Shown: positions 52,101 to 62,314, counted from the stretch's first letter. The stretch is DNA of 64,000 nucleotides from CAVXSP01 sp963764505 (GCA_963764505.1 CAVXSP010000001.1:1364001-1428000), one strand, 5' to 3'. The notes: a model not told the origin generated them from the letters alone. Program-made: numbers and translations.

Positions 52101-52790
52101 GTGACCAACCCGCGGGCCCGGCGGTGCGCCTGGGTGGACGTGCGCAGTCCCCTGATGCTGGACTACCACGATCGCGAGTGGGGCGTCCCCGTGCACGACG
52201 ATCGGCAGCACTTCGAGTTCCTCGTGCTCGAGGCCGCGCAGGCCGGACTGAGCTGGTCGATCGTCCTCGGCAAGCGCGAGGGGTATCGTCGCGCGTTCAG
52301 CCAGTTCGATCCGCAGAAGGTCGCGCGGTACACCGACACGCGCGTTCAGGCGCTCGTCGCCAATCCGGGCATCGTCCGCAACCGGATGAAGATCGAAGCT
52401 GCCGTGAGGAACGCCAGGGCGTTTCTCCGGGTGCAGGACGAATTCGGCAGCTTCGACGCCTACTGCTGGCGGTTCGTCGGCGGACGGCCCAAGCTGAATC
52501 GACACGAGACGACGCGCGACGTTCCTGCGACCTCGCCGGAATCCGACGCCTTCAGCAAGGACCTCAAGGGGCGCGGCTTCAGCTTCGTCGGGTCGACCGT
52601 CATCTACGCGCACATGCAGGCGGTCGGCATGGTGAACGATCATCTGGTCGACTGCTTCCGGTACGGACCGCTTCGCCGGGTCGCACTGCGTCACGACCCG
52701 AAGCCGCTCAGGCCGGCGTCCGGCTCGTCGGCGGACCGCTCCGGCGAGGCACGATCCGGAGGACGGTCCACCCGATTGCGCCGGCCGTGA
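52101..52790 (+). CDS. tag: DNA-3-methyladenine glycosylase I
   Basis: Tag removes 3-methyladenine from alkylated DNA. The 229-residue protein starts at GTG 52101 and has RRCAWVD and YHDREWGVP with zinc-snap Cys and His, FEFLVLEAAQAGLSWSIVLG with the catalytic Glu, and IYAHMQAVGMVNDH plus VDCFR for the other zinc ligands. The last 80 bases overlap the 3' end of the opposite-strand nhaA fusion gene, so the final 30 residues are low-complexity. Confidence 0.93.
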   Translation: MTNPRARRCAWVDVRSPLMLDYHDREWGVPVHDDRQHFEFLVLEAAQAGLSWSIVLGKREGYRRAFSQFDPQKVARYTDTRVQALVANPGIVRNRMKIEAAVRNARAFLRVQDEFGSFDAYCWRFVGGRPKLNRHETTRDVPATSPESDAFSKDLKGRGFSFVGSTVIYAHMQAVGMVNDHLVDCFRYGPLRRVALRHDPKPLRPASGSSADRSGEARSGGRSTRLRRP

Positions 52791-54555
52791 GCGACGCCGC
52801 CAGGATGCTGAGCTTGGCGAGCGCGAGCGTCCGCGGATCGGTGAAGGCGACGCTGGCCACGAGGAACGCGATCGTGAAGCCCACGCCGCACAGGAAACCG
52901 GCGCCCACGATCTGAGACCACGCGATGTCGGCGGGCCGGGTCGCCGCGCCGGCGCGCACGGCCAGCCAGGCCCCGAGCGAGATGCCGAGCGGCTTGCCGA
53001 CGAGCAGCCCCAGGATGATGCCGAGCGCGATCGGTTGGAGAAACGCGCGCGGGCTCACCGACAGCTCGACGCCCGCGTTCGCGAAGGCGAACAGCGGCAG
53101 AACGAGATAGGACGACCACGGCTCCAGGTCCCGCGCGAGGCGCTGGGCGGGCGAGAGGAGCCGGCCGACCATCCGCTCGAGGGCCCGGACCGCCGCCTGA
53201 TACCTCGCCGGCGTGCGCTCGCCGACGACCGGGACTTCGATGCTCTGGAACACCGATTCGGCTTGCGCCAGGAGCGCACGGGCCCGCGGGACGCCGCGCG
53301 TCGGGATCGCGACGGCCAGGAGCACGCCGGCAAGCGTCGGATGCACGCCGGATCGAAGAACGGCCAGCCAGAGCAGCACCCCCACGACGGCGTACGGCAG
53401 CGCGCCGTACACGCGCGCGCGATTGAGGGCGAGGGCGACGCCCCACAACGCGGCGGCGACCGCGAGACTCGGCAGCACGATCCCCAGCGAGTAGGAGACC
53501 GCCACGACGATGATCGACCCGATGTCGTCCGCCACGGTCGCCGCAGCGACGAACACGCGCAGCGACTGCGGCACGCGTGGGCCGAGGAGCGCCAGGAGGC
53601 CGAGGGCGAACGCCGTGTCCGTGCCCATCGGCACGCCCCAGGCCCGGCTCGCCGCGCCGCGAGGGTTGAGCAGGAGATAGCAGAGGACCGGAAACGCCAT
53701 GCCGGCCGCCGCTGCGGCCGCCGGCAGCGCCGCGCTTCGCGGGCTGGCCAGGTCGCCGGCCGTCAGCTCCCGCCGAATCTCGAGCGTGACAACGAGGAAG
53801 AACACCACGATGAGGGCGTCGTTCACCCACTCCTGCACCGACAGCGACAGGAGCTCGCGGCCGAAGCCGATCGTCACGGGCATCTGCAGGAGCGCCAGAT
53901 AGGTCTCACGCCACCGGGAGTTCGCCCAGACCAGCGCGATCAACGCCGCGGCCAGCATCAGCAGCCCGCTCGAGATCGAGAGCCCGGCGAACTGCGCGGC
54001 GAGCACGCGGATCCGCCACCCCAGCGGCCTGGTCACCGCTTCGAGCAGCGACTCGGCGTCCCAGGGACCGTCGTAGCGGCGTCCGTCCACGAAGAAGGTC
54101 GGCGTCGCGGTGGCGCCGCTGCGCGCCGCGCCATCGATGTCCTCCTGCACACGCGCCGCATGGACGTGCTCGTCGAGGTCGCGCGCGAACCGATCGACGT
54201 CCAGACCGATGGCCCGTGCGGCCCGCACGAGCCCGTCGCGATCGAGCGTGCGCTGACGCGTGAACAGGCGCTCGTGCATCTCCCAGAACTTGCCCTGGGC
54301 CGCGGCAGCCTCCGCCGCTTCGGCGGCGAGCTGGGCGTGGGGATGCAGGCGCCGGTTCGGAAGATGCCGGAAGACATAGCGCACCTGTCCCGGAAGATGT
54401 TCGTCGCGGACCCGCAGGATGCCGCGGTGCGCTCGTCGGCAGTAGGGGCACTCGTAGTCGCCGAATTCGACGAGCGTGACGCGCCCGGTCTGCCCGGAGA
54501 CGTGATCGCGCGTGGAGTCGACCGGGGGCCAGAGATGCGCAGAGTCGGACGTCAT
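52708..54555 (-). CDS. nhaA: Thioredoxin-fold (DsbA-like) domain fused to NhaA Na+/H+ antiporter
   Basis: 615 residues. Residues 20-185 are a DsbA-like thioredoxin domain with the redox pair CPYC (GDYECPYCRRAHRGI) and cis-Pro segment TATPTFFVDG. From about 195 onward is a complete NhaA antiporter of 12 helices with MGTDTAFALGLLALLG, TVADDIGSIIVV (the conserved Asp pair) and IPLFAFANAGVEL-like PLFAFANAGVELS. NhaA exchanges Na+ for 2 H+. No signal peptide precedes the redox domain. The neighbouring upstream gene encodes a flavin-dependent thioredoxin-reductase-like protein, so redox control of antiport is a reasonable inference. Confidence 0.93.
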   Translation of the reverse strand: MTSDSAHLWPPVDSTRDHVSGQTGRVTLVEFGDYECPYCRRAHRGILRVRDEHLPGQVRYVFRHLPNRRLHPHAQLAAEAAEAAAAQGKFWEMHERLFTRQRTLDRDGLVRAARAIGLDVDRFARDLDEHVHAARVQEDIDGAARSGATATPTFFVDGRRYDGPWDAESLLEAVTRPLGWRIRVLAAQFAGLSISSGLLMLAAALIALVWANSRWRETYLALLQMPVTIGFGRELLSLSVQEWVNDALIVVFFLVVTLEIRRELTAGDLASPRSAALPAAAAAAGMAFPVLCYLLLNPRGAASRAWGVPMGTDTAFALGLLALLGPRVPQSLRVFVAAATVADDIGSIIVVAVSYSLGIVLPSLAVAAALWGVALALNRARVYGALPYAVVGVLLWLAVLRSGVHPTLAGVLLAVAIPTRGVPRARALLAQAESVFQSIEVPVVGERTPARYQAAVRALERMVGRLLSPAQRLARDLEPWSSYLVLPLFAFANAGVELSVSPRAFLQPIALGIILGLLVGKPLGISLGAWLAVRAGAATRPADIAWSQIVGAGFLCGVGFTIAFLVASVAFTDPRTLALAKLSILAASLTAGAIGWTVLRIVPRRSGPPTSRTPA

Positions 54556-54582
54556 GTCGCGGGGCGTGGGCGTCTTCGTCCG

Positions 54583-56268
54583 CTACTGCCCGAGCAGCTG
54601 ATGAACGAACGCAACCGCTATCGATCCCTCGCCGACTGCTGACGCGACGCGTTTGATGTTGCCGCCCCGCACGTCGCCGACCGCGAAGACGCCCGGGCGG
54701 CTGGTCTCGAGCAGATACGGCGGCCGGTTCAACGGCCAGTTCGCCGCCGCCAGATCCGTCCGGGACAGGTCGGGGCCGGTCTTGATGAAGCCCTTCTCGT
54801 CCATCGTCAGGCACGCGCCCAGCCATCGCGTGTTCGGAGTGGCCCCCGTCATCGTGAACACGTGCCGGACGTCCCCGGTTTCGATCGAGCCGGTGCGACG
54901 GTCGCGCCACCGGACGCGCTCGAGGTGGCCGTTCCCGTCCAGCCCGACGATCTCGGCGTGCGTGAGGAGGCTGATCGCGGGGTGCTCTTCGATGCGGCGG
55001 ATGAGGTAGCGCGACATGCTGTCGGCCAGCCCGTCGCCGCGAACCAGCACGCGCACCCGCCGTGCCGTCTGGGCGAGGAACACCGCCGCCTGTCCCGCCG
55101 AGTTTCCACCGCCGACGACGATGACGTCCTCCCCCACGCAGAGCTGAGCCTCCATGGGCGTTGCGCCGTAGTAGACGCCCGCGCCCTCGAAGTGCGGCAG
55201 GTTCGGCAGTCCCAGTCTGCGGTACTCGGCGCCGGTCGCGATGACGACGGTGCGTGCCGTCACGTGCGCGCCATCGTCCATGCCCACGCGGTAGAGCGGC
55301 CGGTCGCAGTTGAGGGCCGTCGCGCCCCTGGCGATCAGGATCCGCGCGCCGAACTTCTGGGCCTGCGCGTACGCGCGACCCGTGAGATCGAGGCCGGAGA
55401 TGCCCGTGGGGAAGCCGAGATAGTTCTCGATCCTCGAGCTCGAGCCGGCCTGGCCGCCCGGGGCGCCCGCCTCGAGCACGAGCACGTCGAGGCCCTCCGA
55501 CGCTCCGTACACGGCGGCCGCCAGCCCGGCAGGCCCGCCGCCGACGATGACGACGTCGTTGACGCGCGCCGGATCGATGTCGGTGTTGAAGCCGAGGCAG
55601 TCGGCGATCTGACGATTGGTTGGATTCCGAAGCACGGCGTCGCCCCGGCAGATCAGGACCGGCACTTCCGCCGTGCCGACGTGGAAGTGATCGAGCAGCT
55701 GCTGGGCCTCGGCGTCACGATCGAGATCGACGTAGTGGAAGGGATGGCCGTTGCGCGTCAGGAACTCCCGGATCCGCAGCGTGTCCGCGCTGTGCATCGA
55801 GCCCAGGACGACGACGTCCCCGAGGTCGCGGGCGATGAGCTCGAGGCGGCGCAGGATGAACGCCCGCATGAGGATTTCGCTCAGCTCCGCGTCGGTCTGG
55901 ATGATCGCGAGCACCTGCTCACGCGTGAGCTCGAGCACCTCTCCGGGCTCGCTGACGCGAATGCGCGACAGCGAACGTCGTCCGCTGATCATGTTGGCTT
56001 CGCCGGAGAACTGCCCGGGGCGGTGCCGCACGATGAGGGCTTCTGCGCCGCTGGACGGCCGCAGAACCTGGATCTCGCCGCTGACCACCACGAAGAACGG
56101 GACGACGCGGGTACCGACGTCGACGAGCAGCTCACCGCCGGCGGTGGAGCGACGGCGTCCATGCGAGGCGATTCTGGCGATCTGCGGGGCGGACAGGGTC
56201 GGAAACAGGTGGTCGCTTCGGGAGGCAGCGACAAGCGGCACAGGCAGCTGCGGATCTGACGCGTTCAC
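54583..56268 (-). CDS. cNMP-binding, thioredoxin-reductase-like flavoprotein
   Basis: 561 residues in three modules. Residues 20-135: cyclic-nucleotide-binding domain (ELLVDVGTRVVPFFVVVSGE, GQFSGEANMISGRRSL). Residues 150-230: a glutaredoxin/thioredoxin-like segment (VVLGSMHSADTLRIREFLTR). Residues 240-560: TrxB-like FAD and NAD(P) domains (VVIVGGGPAGLAAAVYGASE, VIVVGGGNSAGQAAVFLAQT, TSRPGVFAVGDVRGG). The CxxC redox pair of true thioredoxin reductases is missing at the usual place (ALNCDRP only), so electron transfer must differ. Start GTG 56268. With the Trx-NhaA gene 27 bases downstream it forms a likely redox-linked operon. Confidence 0.88.
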   Translation of the reverse strand: MNASDPQLPVPLVAASRSDHLFPTLSAPQIARIASHGRRRSTAGGELLVDVGTRVVPFFVVVSGEIQVLRPSSGAEALIVRHRPGQFSGEANMISGRRSLSRIRVSEPGEVLELTREQVLAIIQTDAELSEILMRAFILRRLELIARDLGDVVVLGSMHSADTLRIREFLTRNGHPFHYVDLDRDAEAQQLLDHFHVGTAEVPVLICRGDAVLRNPTNRQIADCLGFNTDIDPARVNDVVIVGGGPAGLAAAVYGASEGLDVLVLEAGAPGGQAGSSSRIENYLGFPTGISGLDLTGRAYAQAQKFGARILIARGATALNCDRPLYRVGMDDGAHVTARTVVIATGAEYRRLGLPNLPHFEGAGVYYGATPMEAQLCVGEDVIVVGGGNSAGQAAVFLAQTARRVRVLVRGDGLADSMSRYLIRRIEEHPAISLLTHAEIVGLDGNGHLERVRWRDRRTGSIETGDVRHVFTMTGATPNTRWLGACLTMDEKGFIKTGPDLSRTDLAAANWPLNRPPYLLETSRPGVFAVGDVRGGNIKRVASAVGEGSIAVAFVHQLLGQ

Positions 56269-56326
56269 GGATCACCCCCGCGGCGAGACGAACTCCAATA
56301 TTGACAGAGTGCGTCCGCGCGCGTGA

Positions 56327-56391
56327 ACCCGGCTGATCTGCTCCAGCCGCACGCCGATGCCGTAGCCGTGCATCGGCTCCAGTGCCCGGGG
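56327..56391 (-). pseudogene. PadR fragment
   Basis: In the 190-base gap before the ADOP gene the minus strand reads RALEPMHGYGIGVRLEQIS, the second and third helices of a PadR regulator, with neither start nor wing. It is on the opposite strand to the permease, so the original padR-permease unit was rearranged. Confidence 0.65.
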
Positions 56392-56461
56392 AGTGCTTGC
56401 GCGGTGCCGCACGTTGGGCTATATGTAGAAGCCGAAGGTATCAACGAGACGGCTTGGCGAG

Positions 56462-59089
56462 ATGCGCGCGATGAGGTGGTGGCGGCGTGTGTTCCGGCGG
56501 GCTCGGCTCGAGCGCGAGCTGGATGCCGAGTTGCGCTTCCATCTCGAGCAGCAGATCGCGGACGAACGGCGCCGCGGGATGTCCGAGGCCGACGCGCGGC
56601 GGCAGGCCCATCTTCGCTTCGGCGGACTCGATCAGGCAAAGGAGGCGTGCCGCGACGCGCGTGGCACGCGATGGCTGACCGACCTCGGCCGCGACGCCTT
56701 CGCGTCCGTGCGCACGCTCCGCGCCACGCCGACCTTCACGGTGGTCGCGCTCGCCGTACTCACGCTCGGCATCGGCGCGTCCACGGCGATCTTCTCGGTC
56801 GTCGACGCCGTCATCCTGCGCGGCCTTCCGTTCGACGAAAGCGATCGGCTCGTGGCCGTGAGCGAGGTTGGCGGGAACGGGCGGCTGAGCGCCACCTCTC
56901 CACAGAACTTTCTCGATTGGCGCGCCCGGCAGGACGTGTTCACGACGCTCGCCGCCATGACCTATGGAGGCGTCGACCTCGAACGCGACGGCACGGCCGC
57001 GCCGGAGTCGCTGCGGGGCAAACGTGTCACCGCCGACTTCTTCTCGGTGCTCCGGGCGGCGCCGCTGATCGGGCGCCCGTTCACGGCCGAGCAGGAGGTC
57101 GAGGGCCGCGATCGGGTTGCGCTCATCAGCTACGGCGTCTGGCAGCGGCGGTTCGGCGGCGCGCCAGACGTCGTGGGCAGGCGGTTGCCCACAGAAGACG
57201 GCGACCTGGACATTCTCGGGGTCATGCCGCCCGGCTTCGACTATCCGCCCGGCGCACCGGAGCCGACGGAGGTGTGGCTCCCGTACGTCGTGCCCGGCGA
57301 TCAGCGGTCCCGGACCGGTGCGAGCCACTACTGGACCCTGCAGCTCCTGGCTCGCCTGCGCGAGGGCGTGTCCGTCGATCGCGCGCAGTCGCGGCTCGAT
57401 CAGCTCACGGCCCCCATGATGGCCGAGGATCCCCAGTGGTTCTCCGGCATGGCCGGCGTGAAGGTCCAGCCGCTGCACGAGGCGCTGACGGGCAGCGCGC
57501 GCACCTGGATGTTGCTGCTGCTCGGCGCGGTTGGCTGCGTGCTGCTGCTGGCATGCGTCAACGTCGCGAATCTCCTGCTGGTGCGCGCGACCACGCGCTC
57601 GCGGGAGATCGGGATTCGGGCGGCGCTGGGCGCGACGCGCTGGGACCTCGCGCGGGCCCTGCTCCTCGAGAGTCTCGTGCTGTTCGTGGCGGGTGCCGGA
57701 TTGGGCATCCTCGTCGCCTGGTGGGGCGTCGACGTGCTGCGGCACGCGATGCCGGCGGACCTGCCGCGGATCGCGTCCGTCGCGGTCAATCGGCGCGTCC
57801 TGGGCGCCGCTCTGACCGCCGCGCTCGTGACGGGCCTCGTGTTCGGGCTGGTGCCCGCGCTCCCGTTCTCGCGTCCCGTGCTGAACGACGCGCTCAAGGA
57901 CGGTGGGCGCACGCAGACGGCCGGCCGGGCCAGGCAGTGGCTTCGGACCGCGCTGGTCGTCTCCGAAGTCGCGCTCGCGGTCGTCCTGCTCGTCGGGTCC
58001 GCGCTGTTTCTCGTGAGCTTCGCCCGAGTGACCGCGGTCGACCTGGGCATGGACGTGAATCACGTCGTGACGGCACAGATGCGCCCGCCGCAGGAAGCGA
58101 CCGGAAAGCGCGCGCGCATGCTCGACGTCGTGAGCCGTGCTCGGACGATTCCGGGCGTGGAGGTCGCGTCGGCTGCAGGCTCCGTCCCGCTGTGGGGCGG
58201 CACCGTCAGCGACGACATCCGAGTCGCCGGTCAGCCGAGACGTCCGGGCCGCGCCACCATGGCGGACCGGCGCGAAGTGTCGGTCGACTTCTTCCGGGCA
58301 CTGCGCGTGCCTCTGCTCGCCGGGCGCGTCTTCACCGACGACGATCGCCGCGACGGGCCTCCGGTGTGCATCCTCACCGCATCGGCGGCGAGCAAGTACT
58401 TCGGCGGCCCGGCGGGCGCTGTGGGCCGCGCCGTCGTCTTCGGCGGCACGCAGCGGGACATCGTCGGCGTCGTGGGCGACGTCCGGCAGTGGGGCCCGGA
58501 GCGTCCCGCACGCGAGGCGGTCTTCATCCCACTGACGCAAAGCGACGTGACCTGGGCGATGCTCGTCCTGCGGACGTCCGGCGACGTCGTGACAATCCTG
58601 CCCGCGGTGAGGGGCGCCATCCGGTCCGAGTTTCCGGACGCCATCGTCCCCGAGGCGCGCACGCTCGAGAGCTATCTCGGCGACATGCTCGCGCCTCGGC
58701 GCTTCAACATGCTGCTGCTCGGGCTGTTTGGGCTGCTGGGCGTCGTCATCGCCGGCCTGGGCATCTACGGCGTGATGGCGTACGCCGTCACGCAGCGGAC
58801 GCAGGAGATCGGCATCCGCATGGCGCTCGGCGCCACGCCGGCGGCCATCCTGAGGTCGGTGATCGGGCGGACGTCGGTCGTGGTCGGGCTTGGCCTTGCG
58901 CTTGGACTGGCCGGCGCCTGGGAGCTATCGGGCGTCGTGCGCACGTTTCTCTTCCACGTCCAGGTGCACGAGCTCAACGTCTACGCGGGCGTCTGTGGCG
59001 TCCTGATCGCGACCGGGCTGGCGGCCGCGTATGCACCCGCTCGTCGCGCCGCGCGAGTCGATCCACTCGTCGCGCTGCGGATGGAGTAG
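56462..59089 (+). CDS. ADOP family MacB/FtsX-type permease
   Basis: 875 residues with the N-terminal soluble helix domain typical of ADOP proteins (RRARLERELDAELRFHLEQQ, MSEADARRQAHLRFGG), then TPTFTVVALAVLTLGIGAST as the first helix, two MacB_PCD domains, a middle FtsX bundle (GAVGCVLLLACVNVANLLLV) and a final one (GVVIAGLGIYGVMAYAVTQ, IGIRMALGATP). Complete in one frame. It lacks an intact padR next to it, only a fragment. Converges on the next ADOP gene with 18 bases between the stops. Confidence 0.93.
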   Translation: MRAMRWWRRVFRRARLERELDAELRFHLEQQIADERRRGMSEADARRQAHLRFGGLDQAKEACRDARGTRWLTDLGRDAFASVRTLRATPTFTVVALAVLTLGIGASTAIFSVVDAVILRGLPFDESDRLVAVSEVGGNGRLSATSPQNFLDWRARQDVFTTLAAMTYGGVDLERDGTAAPESLRGKRVTADFFSVLRAAPLIGRPFTAEQEVEGRDRVALISYGVWQRRFGGAPDVVGRRLPTEDGDLDILGVMPPGFDYPPGAPEPTEVWLPYVVPGDQRSRTGASHYWTLQLLARLREGVSVDRAQSRLDQLTAPMMAEDPQWFSGMAGVKVQPLHEALTGSARTWMLLLLGAVGCVLLLACVNVANLLLVRATTRSREIGIRAALGATRWDLARALLLESLVLFVAGAGLGILVAWWGVDVLRHAMPADLPRIASVAVNRRVLGAALTAALVTGLVFGLVPALPFSRPVLNDALKDGGRTQTAGRARQWLRTALVVSEVALAVVLLVGSALFLVSFARVTAVDLGMDVNHVVTAQMRPPQEATGKRARMLDVVSRARTIPGVEVASAAGSVPLWGGTVSDDIRVAGQPRRPGRATMADRREVSVDFFRALRVPLLAGRVFTDDDRRDGPPVCILTASAASKYFGGPAGAVGRAVVFGGTQRDIVGVVGDVRQWGPERPAREAVFIPLTQSDVTWAMLVLRTSGDVVTILPAVRGAIRSEFPDAIVPEARTLESYLGDMLAPRRFNMLLLGLFGLLGVVIAGLGIYGVMAYAVTQRTQEIGIRMALGATPAAILRSVIGRTSVVVGLGLALGLAGAWELSGVVRTFLFHVQVHELNVYAGVCGVLIATGLAAAYAPARRAARVDPLVALRME

Positions 59090-59107
59090 GACCAGAACCG
59101 GCGTCCG

Positions 59108-61703
59108 TCACTCCTCCCTGAGAAGCTCGACGGGATTCACGTGCATCGCAGACCGCGCCGGCCACCAGCAGGCGAGCAGGCCGGCGAGCGCGAGCGCGCC
59201 GATGACGGCCGACCAGGTCATGGGATCGGCGGTCGTCACGCCGTAGATCAGCGCGGCCAGCCAGCGCGACGCGAGCCACGCCGAGCTGGCGCCGCAAACG
59301 ATGCCTATTGCCATCACGGCGGCGCCGTCACGGACCGCCAGCCAGCCGATTGCCGCAGCCGGCGACCCGAGCGCCGTACGGATGCCGAACTCCCGTCGCC
59401 TTCGGCCCACCCCATACAGCAGGACGCTGAACAGTCCGCCCGCCGCCGTCACGAGCGCGACGACGGCAAAGATGCCGCCGACGATTGCCGTCGCGCGTGG
59501 CTGGGCCAGGTCCTGCCGGTACGTCGTTTCGAGATGTTGCACGTGAACGTACGCGACGGCCGGTCCGAGCGGCAGCAGCCGCTGACGAATGACGCCCTCC
59601 GACGGACAGTTGGCGGGACACTTGATCGTGAGCGTGCCATACGGATTGTCGCCCGCGGGTCGATAGAGCGTTGGAAAATCATGCCGCGCGTCCGAACCCA
59701 GCAACGGCCGACGCGGCTCTTTCGCGACGCCGATGACCTCGAAGCGCTCGCCGCCGCCGGTGAAGGCCCGGCCCACCGGGTCGACGTTCGGCCAGAGCCG
59801 CTTGGAAGCGCGCTCGCCCACGATGACGTGGTGCTCGTCCTCGCCGGGCGCAAACTGTCGCCCTTCGAGCAACTGAATGCCGTACACGGAGAAGAAGTCC
59901 GGGCCGACGAAGAAATCCTCGAGCTCGAGGAACACCGGTTGGCTGCCGGGCGTATCCGGGAGGTAGTCGTTGAAATCGATCTGCCAAGGGGTGAGCGGAG
60001 CGCCTCTGGACCAGACGAGCTGCTCGACGCCGGGCACACTGCGGATCGCGTCCTCGACCGACGCGGCCACAGTCGGTCGACCGCTCCTCGGCACGCCGAA
60101 CTGCACGGCAACCGTCATCAGGCCACGCGGATCGAACCCGCGGTCCATCTTCATCAGGTTCACGAACGATCTTCCGAGCACGCCGGCGCTTGCGAGGAGC
60201 GCGCACGCAAGCGTGACTTCGAGGACGAGCAGTGTCCGCGTGAGCAGGCGCGCGCCGGACGTCTCGGTGCCTGCGCGTCCCATGTCGGCGAGGCTCGGCG
60301 CGCGCAGATCACGAGTGGCCGTCCATGCCGGCAGCAGGCCAACCAGCAGCGTCGAGGCGCAGGCCAGCGCTGTGGCCATGACGAGCGCCCGGCCGTCGAT
60401 CTCCATGGGATGGAGGGTTTGAGCGAGAAACGCCTCTGGCAGCGTGGCTGCGGCAAAGGCGACGAGCCCGTGCGCCAGGAAGATGCCGCCGACGCCTCCC
60501 GCAGCCGCGAGCGTGGCCGCTTCGACGAAGGCTTGCGCGAGCAGACGGCCGCGCGACGCGCCGATTGCCGAACAGACCCGGAACTGCCGTCGTCTTGCCA
60601 CGAAGCGGGCGAGCAGGAGACAGGCCACGTTGGCGCACAGCGTCAGGAAGACGAGGCCGACGCCCGCGGTGAGCATTGGCACCGCGGCGCGATAGGTCCT
60701 GAGCGACGCCTCCCCCGGCGATCGGGCGCGGCACGGCGCGCAGGGCGTTGGTCGAGGCGTCGGCTTCGTGTGCAAGGTCCGTGGCAATCCGCAGCGCCTC
60801 CGCGCGCGAGACGCCCTTCGCGATCCGCAGGAACGCCACCGGCCAGTCCGCAGCGGTCAGGCCCGCCTGGCCGAAGTTCCTCGGCCGCCAGATCTCGGTA
60901 TTCCAGTCGGGGAACCGGAATCCGGCCGGCAGGATGCCGGTCACCCTGACGGTCTCCTCGTTGTACTTGAACCGCCGGCCGATGATGTTCGGATCGGAGA
61001 CGAACAGACTGCGCCAGAGATCCGCCGAGATCATCACCGCATCGCTGGAGCCGTCCCGTTGGGCAGCGGAATCGAACGGCCGCCCGCGCACCGGCCGCAC
61101 ACCGAGCATCTCGAACAGCCCCGGTGAGACGTACGCCGTCGCGCGCGCCGACGGGCCGGTGCCCGGATCGACAACGGCCGTTGCCCGTTCGGCGCTCTCG
61201 ACGGCTTCGAAGGCTGGATGGGCGCGCCATGCCAGCCACACGGCCGGCGACACGGCCTCGCGTCCGCCATGCTCGCTGAACATCACGAACCGGGCCAGCC
61301 GATCGGACTCGCGAAACGGCACCGGGCGCAGCAGCAGCGCGTCGACGACCGCGAACATGGCCGTCGTCAGCCCGATGGCGACGGCGAGCATCGCGAGCGC
61401 GGTCACGCCGGGGCCGGAGCGCAGTTGACGGAATCCGTACCGCAGATCCTGGACGAGACGGTCCACGGCGCGGAAGCTCCAGCGATCCCGATACGCTTCC
61501 TTCGCCGCCTCGACGCCGCCCAGCGCCAGCAGCGCCCGGCGGCGCGCCTCGGGCGGAGGCGTGCCGGCACGCACCTGCTCGTCGATGTGCAGTTGCAGAT
61601 GGCTCTCGATCTCGGCCGCCAGCTCCGCCTCGCCCCGGCGCCGCCGCAGCGAGCCGGTCAGCCGCACCAGCCAGCCGCGAACGTTCTTCAGGGAAGCTGA
61701 CAA
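59108..61703 (-). CDS. ADOP family MacB/FtsX-type permease, frameshifted
   Basis: Starts MSASLKNVRGWLVRLTGSLR, then ELAAEIESHLQLHIDEQVRA and SGPGVTALAMLAVAIGLTTA, as in other ADOP permeases. At 60712-60716 a run of five C (minus strand G5 in GCCGGGGGAGG) needs one base less for the frame to continue; after it SLRTYRAAVPMLTAGVGLVF and ANVACLLLARFVARRRQFRV, then the second half to 59108. Corrected length is 864 residues. It lies 86 bases after padR, separated by a GTACCCGGC tandem repeat, so it is the regulated partner of that padR. Confidence 0.88.
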
Positions 61704-61718
61704 GAATCCACGCTCCTT

Positions 61719-61754
61719 GTACCCGGCGTACCCGGCGTACCTGGCGTACCGCCC
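61719..61754. repeat. Nonamer tandem repeat between padR and ADOP gene
   Basis: Four units of GTACCCGGC with drift (GTACCTGGC, GTACCGCCC) in the 86-base gap. PadR-ADOP gene pairs commonly overlap, so the repeat may have grown in the junction. Confidence 0.7.
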
Positions 61755-61788
61755 GGTGCACCCCGTTTACCCGGCGAGAAGCCTCCCC

Positions 61789-62124
61789 TCACGACTTCTC
61801 CCCGAGGAAGCGGGCCACGATTGAAATCGCCGTCTCCCAGTCGCGCGTCGCCTCGGCGACCCGCTTCCGCCCGGCCTTGGTCAGTGCGTAGTACTTCGCC
61901 TTCCGGTTGTTGTCGGAGACGCCCCATTCCGAACGGATGGACCCCTCCTGCTCGAGCTTCAGCAGCGCCGGGTAGAGCGTGCCGTAGTTGAGGAGGAGGC
62001 GATCCCCGCTGGTCTGTTCGATGCGTCGGGCGATGCCGTATCCATGGAGCGGGCCCATCGTCTCGAGCGTCTTCAGGACCATCAGCGCCAGCGTGCCCTG
62101 CCACACCTCGTGCTTGTCAGTCAT
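61789..62124 (-). CDS. PadR family transcriptional regulator
   Basis: 111 residues: WQGTLALMVLKTLETMGPLH, RLLLNYGTLYPALLKLEQEG as recognition helix and NNRKAKYYALTKAGRKRVAE as wing. It is the usual short PadR preceding an ADOP permease. The start codon lies inside the palindrome at 62123-62139, so the protein probably represses its own promoter. Confidence 0.93.
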   Translation of the reverse strand: MTDKHEVWQGTLALMVLKTLETMGPLHGYGIARRIEQTSGDRLLLNYGTLYPALLKLEQEGSIRSEWGVSDNNRKAKYYALTKAGRKRVAEATRDWETAISIVARFLGEKS

Positions 62125-62139
62125 ATGGGATGCCCATAT
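62123..62139 (-). promoter_or_regulatory. PadR operator overlapping the start codon
   Basis: 17-base palindrome ATATGGG-ATG-CCCATAT (perfect arms of seven) that includes the first codons' upstream side. Typical spacing for PadR dimer binding. Confidence 0.65.
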
Positions 62140-62158
62140 TTCTACATGAAACCGGACG

Positions 62159-62314
62159 GGATTTCAATTCGCGGGCGGCCTCGAGTTCATTCTCGTCGGC
62201 GGTATCGCCGACAACGTCCGCGGCGCCGCACGCGCCACCTTCGACGTCGACGCCGACGTCGTCTACCGCCGGTCTCCGGAGAATCTCCAGCCACTGGTGG
62301 TGGGGCGTCCATGA
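62159..62314 (+). pseudogene. Fragment of a nucleotidyltransferase toxin-like gene
   Basis: In one frame, without start codon, it reads GLEFILVGGIADNVRGAARA then TFDVDADVVYRRSPENLQPL, the N-terminal nucleotide-binding motif (G-G-x-A...H/R-G...D-x-D) of AbiEii/MenT-like nucleotidyltransferases. It stops at TGA 62312-62314, overlapping the ATG of the next gene. A duplicated or truncated cousin of the intact gene at 62562. Confidence 0.7.
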
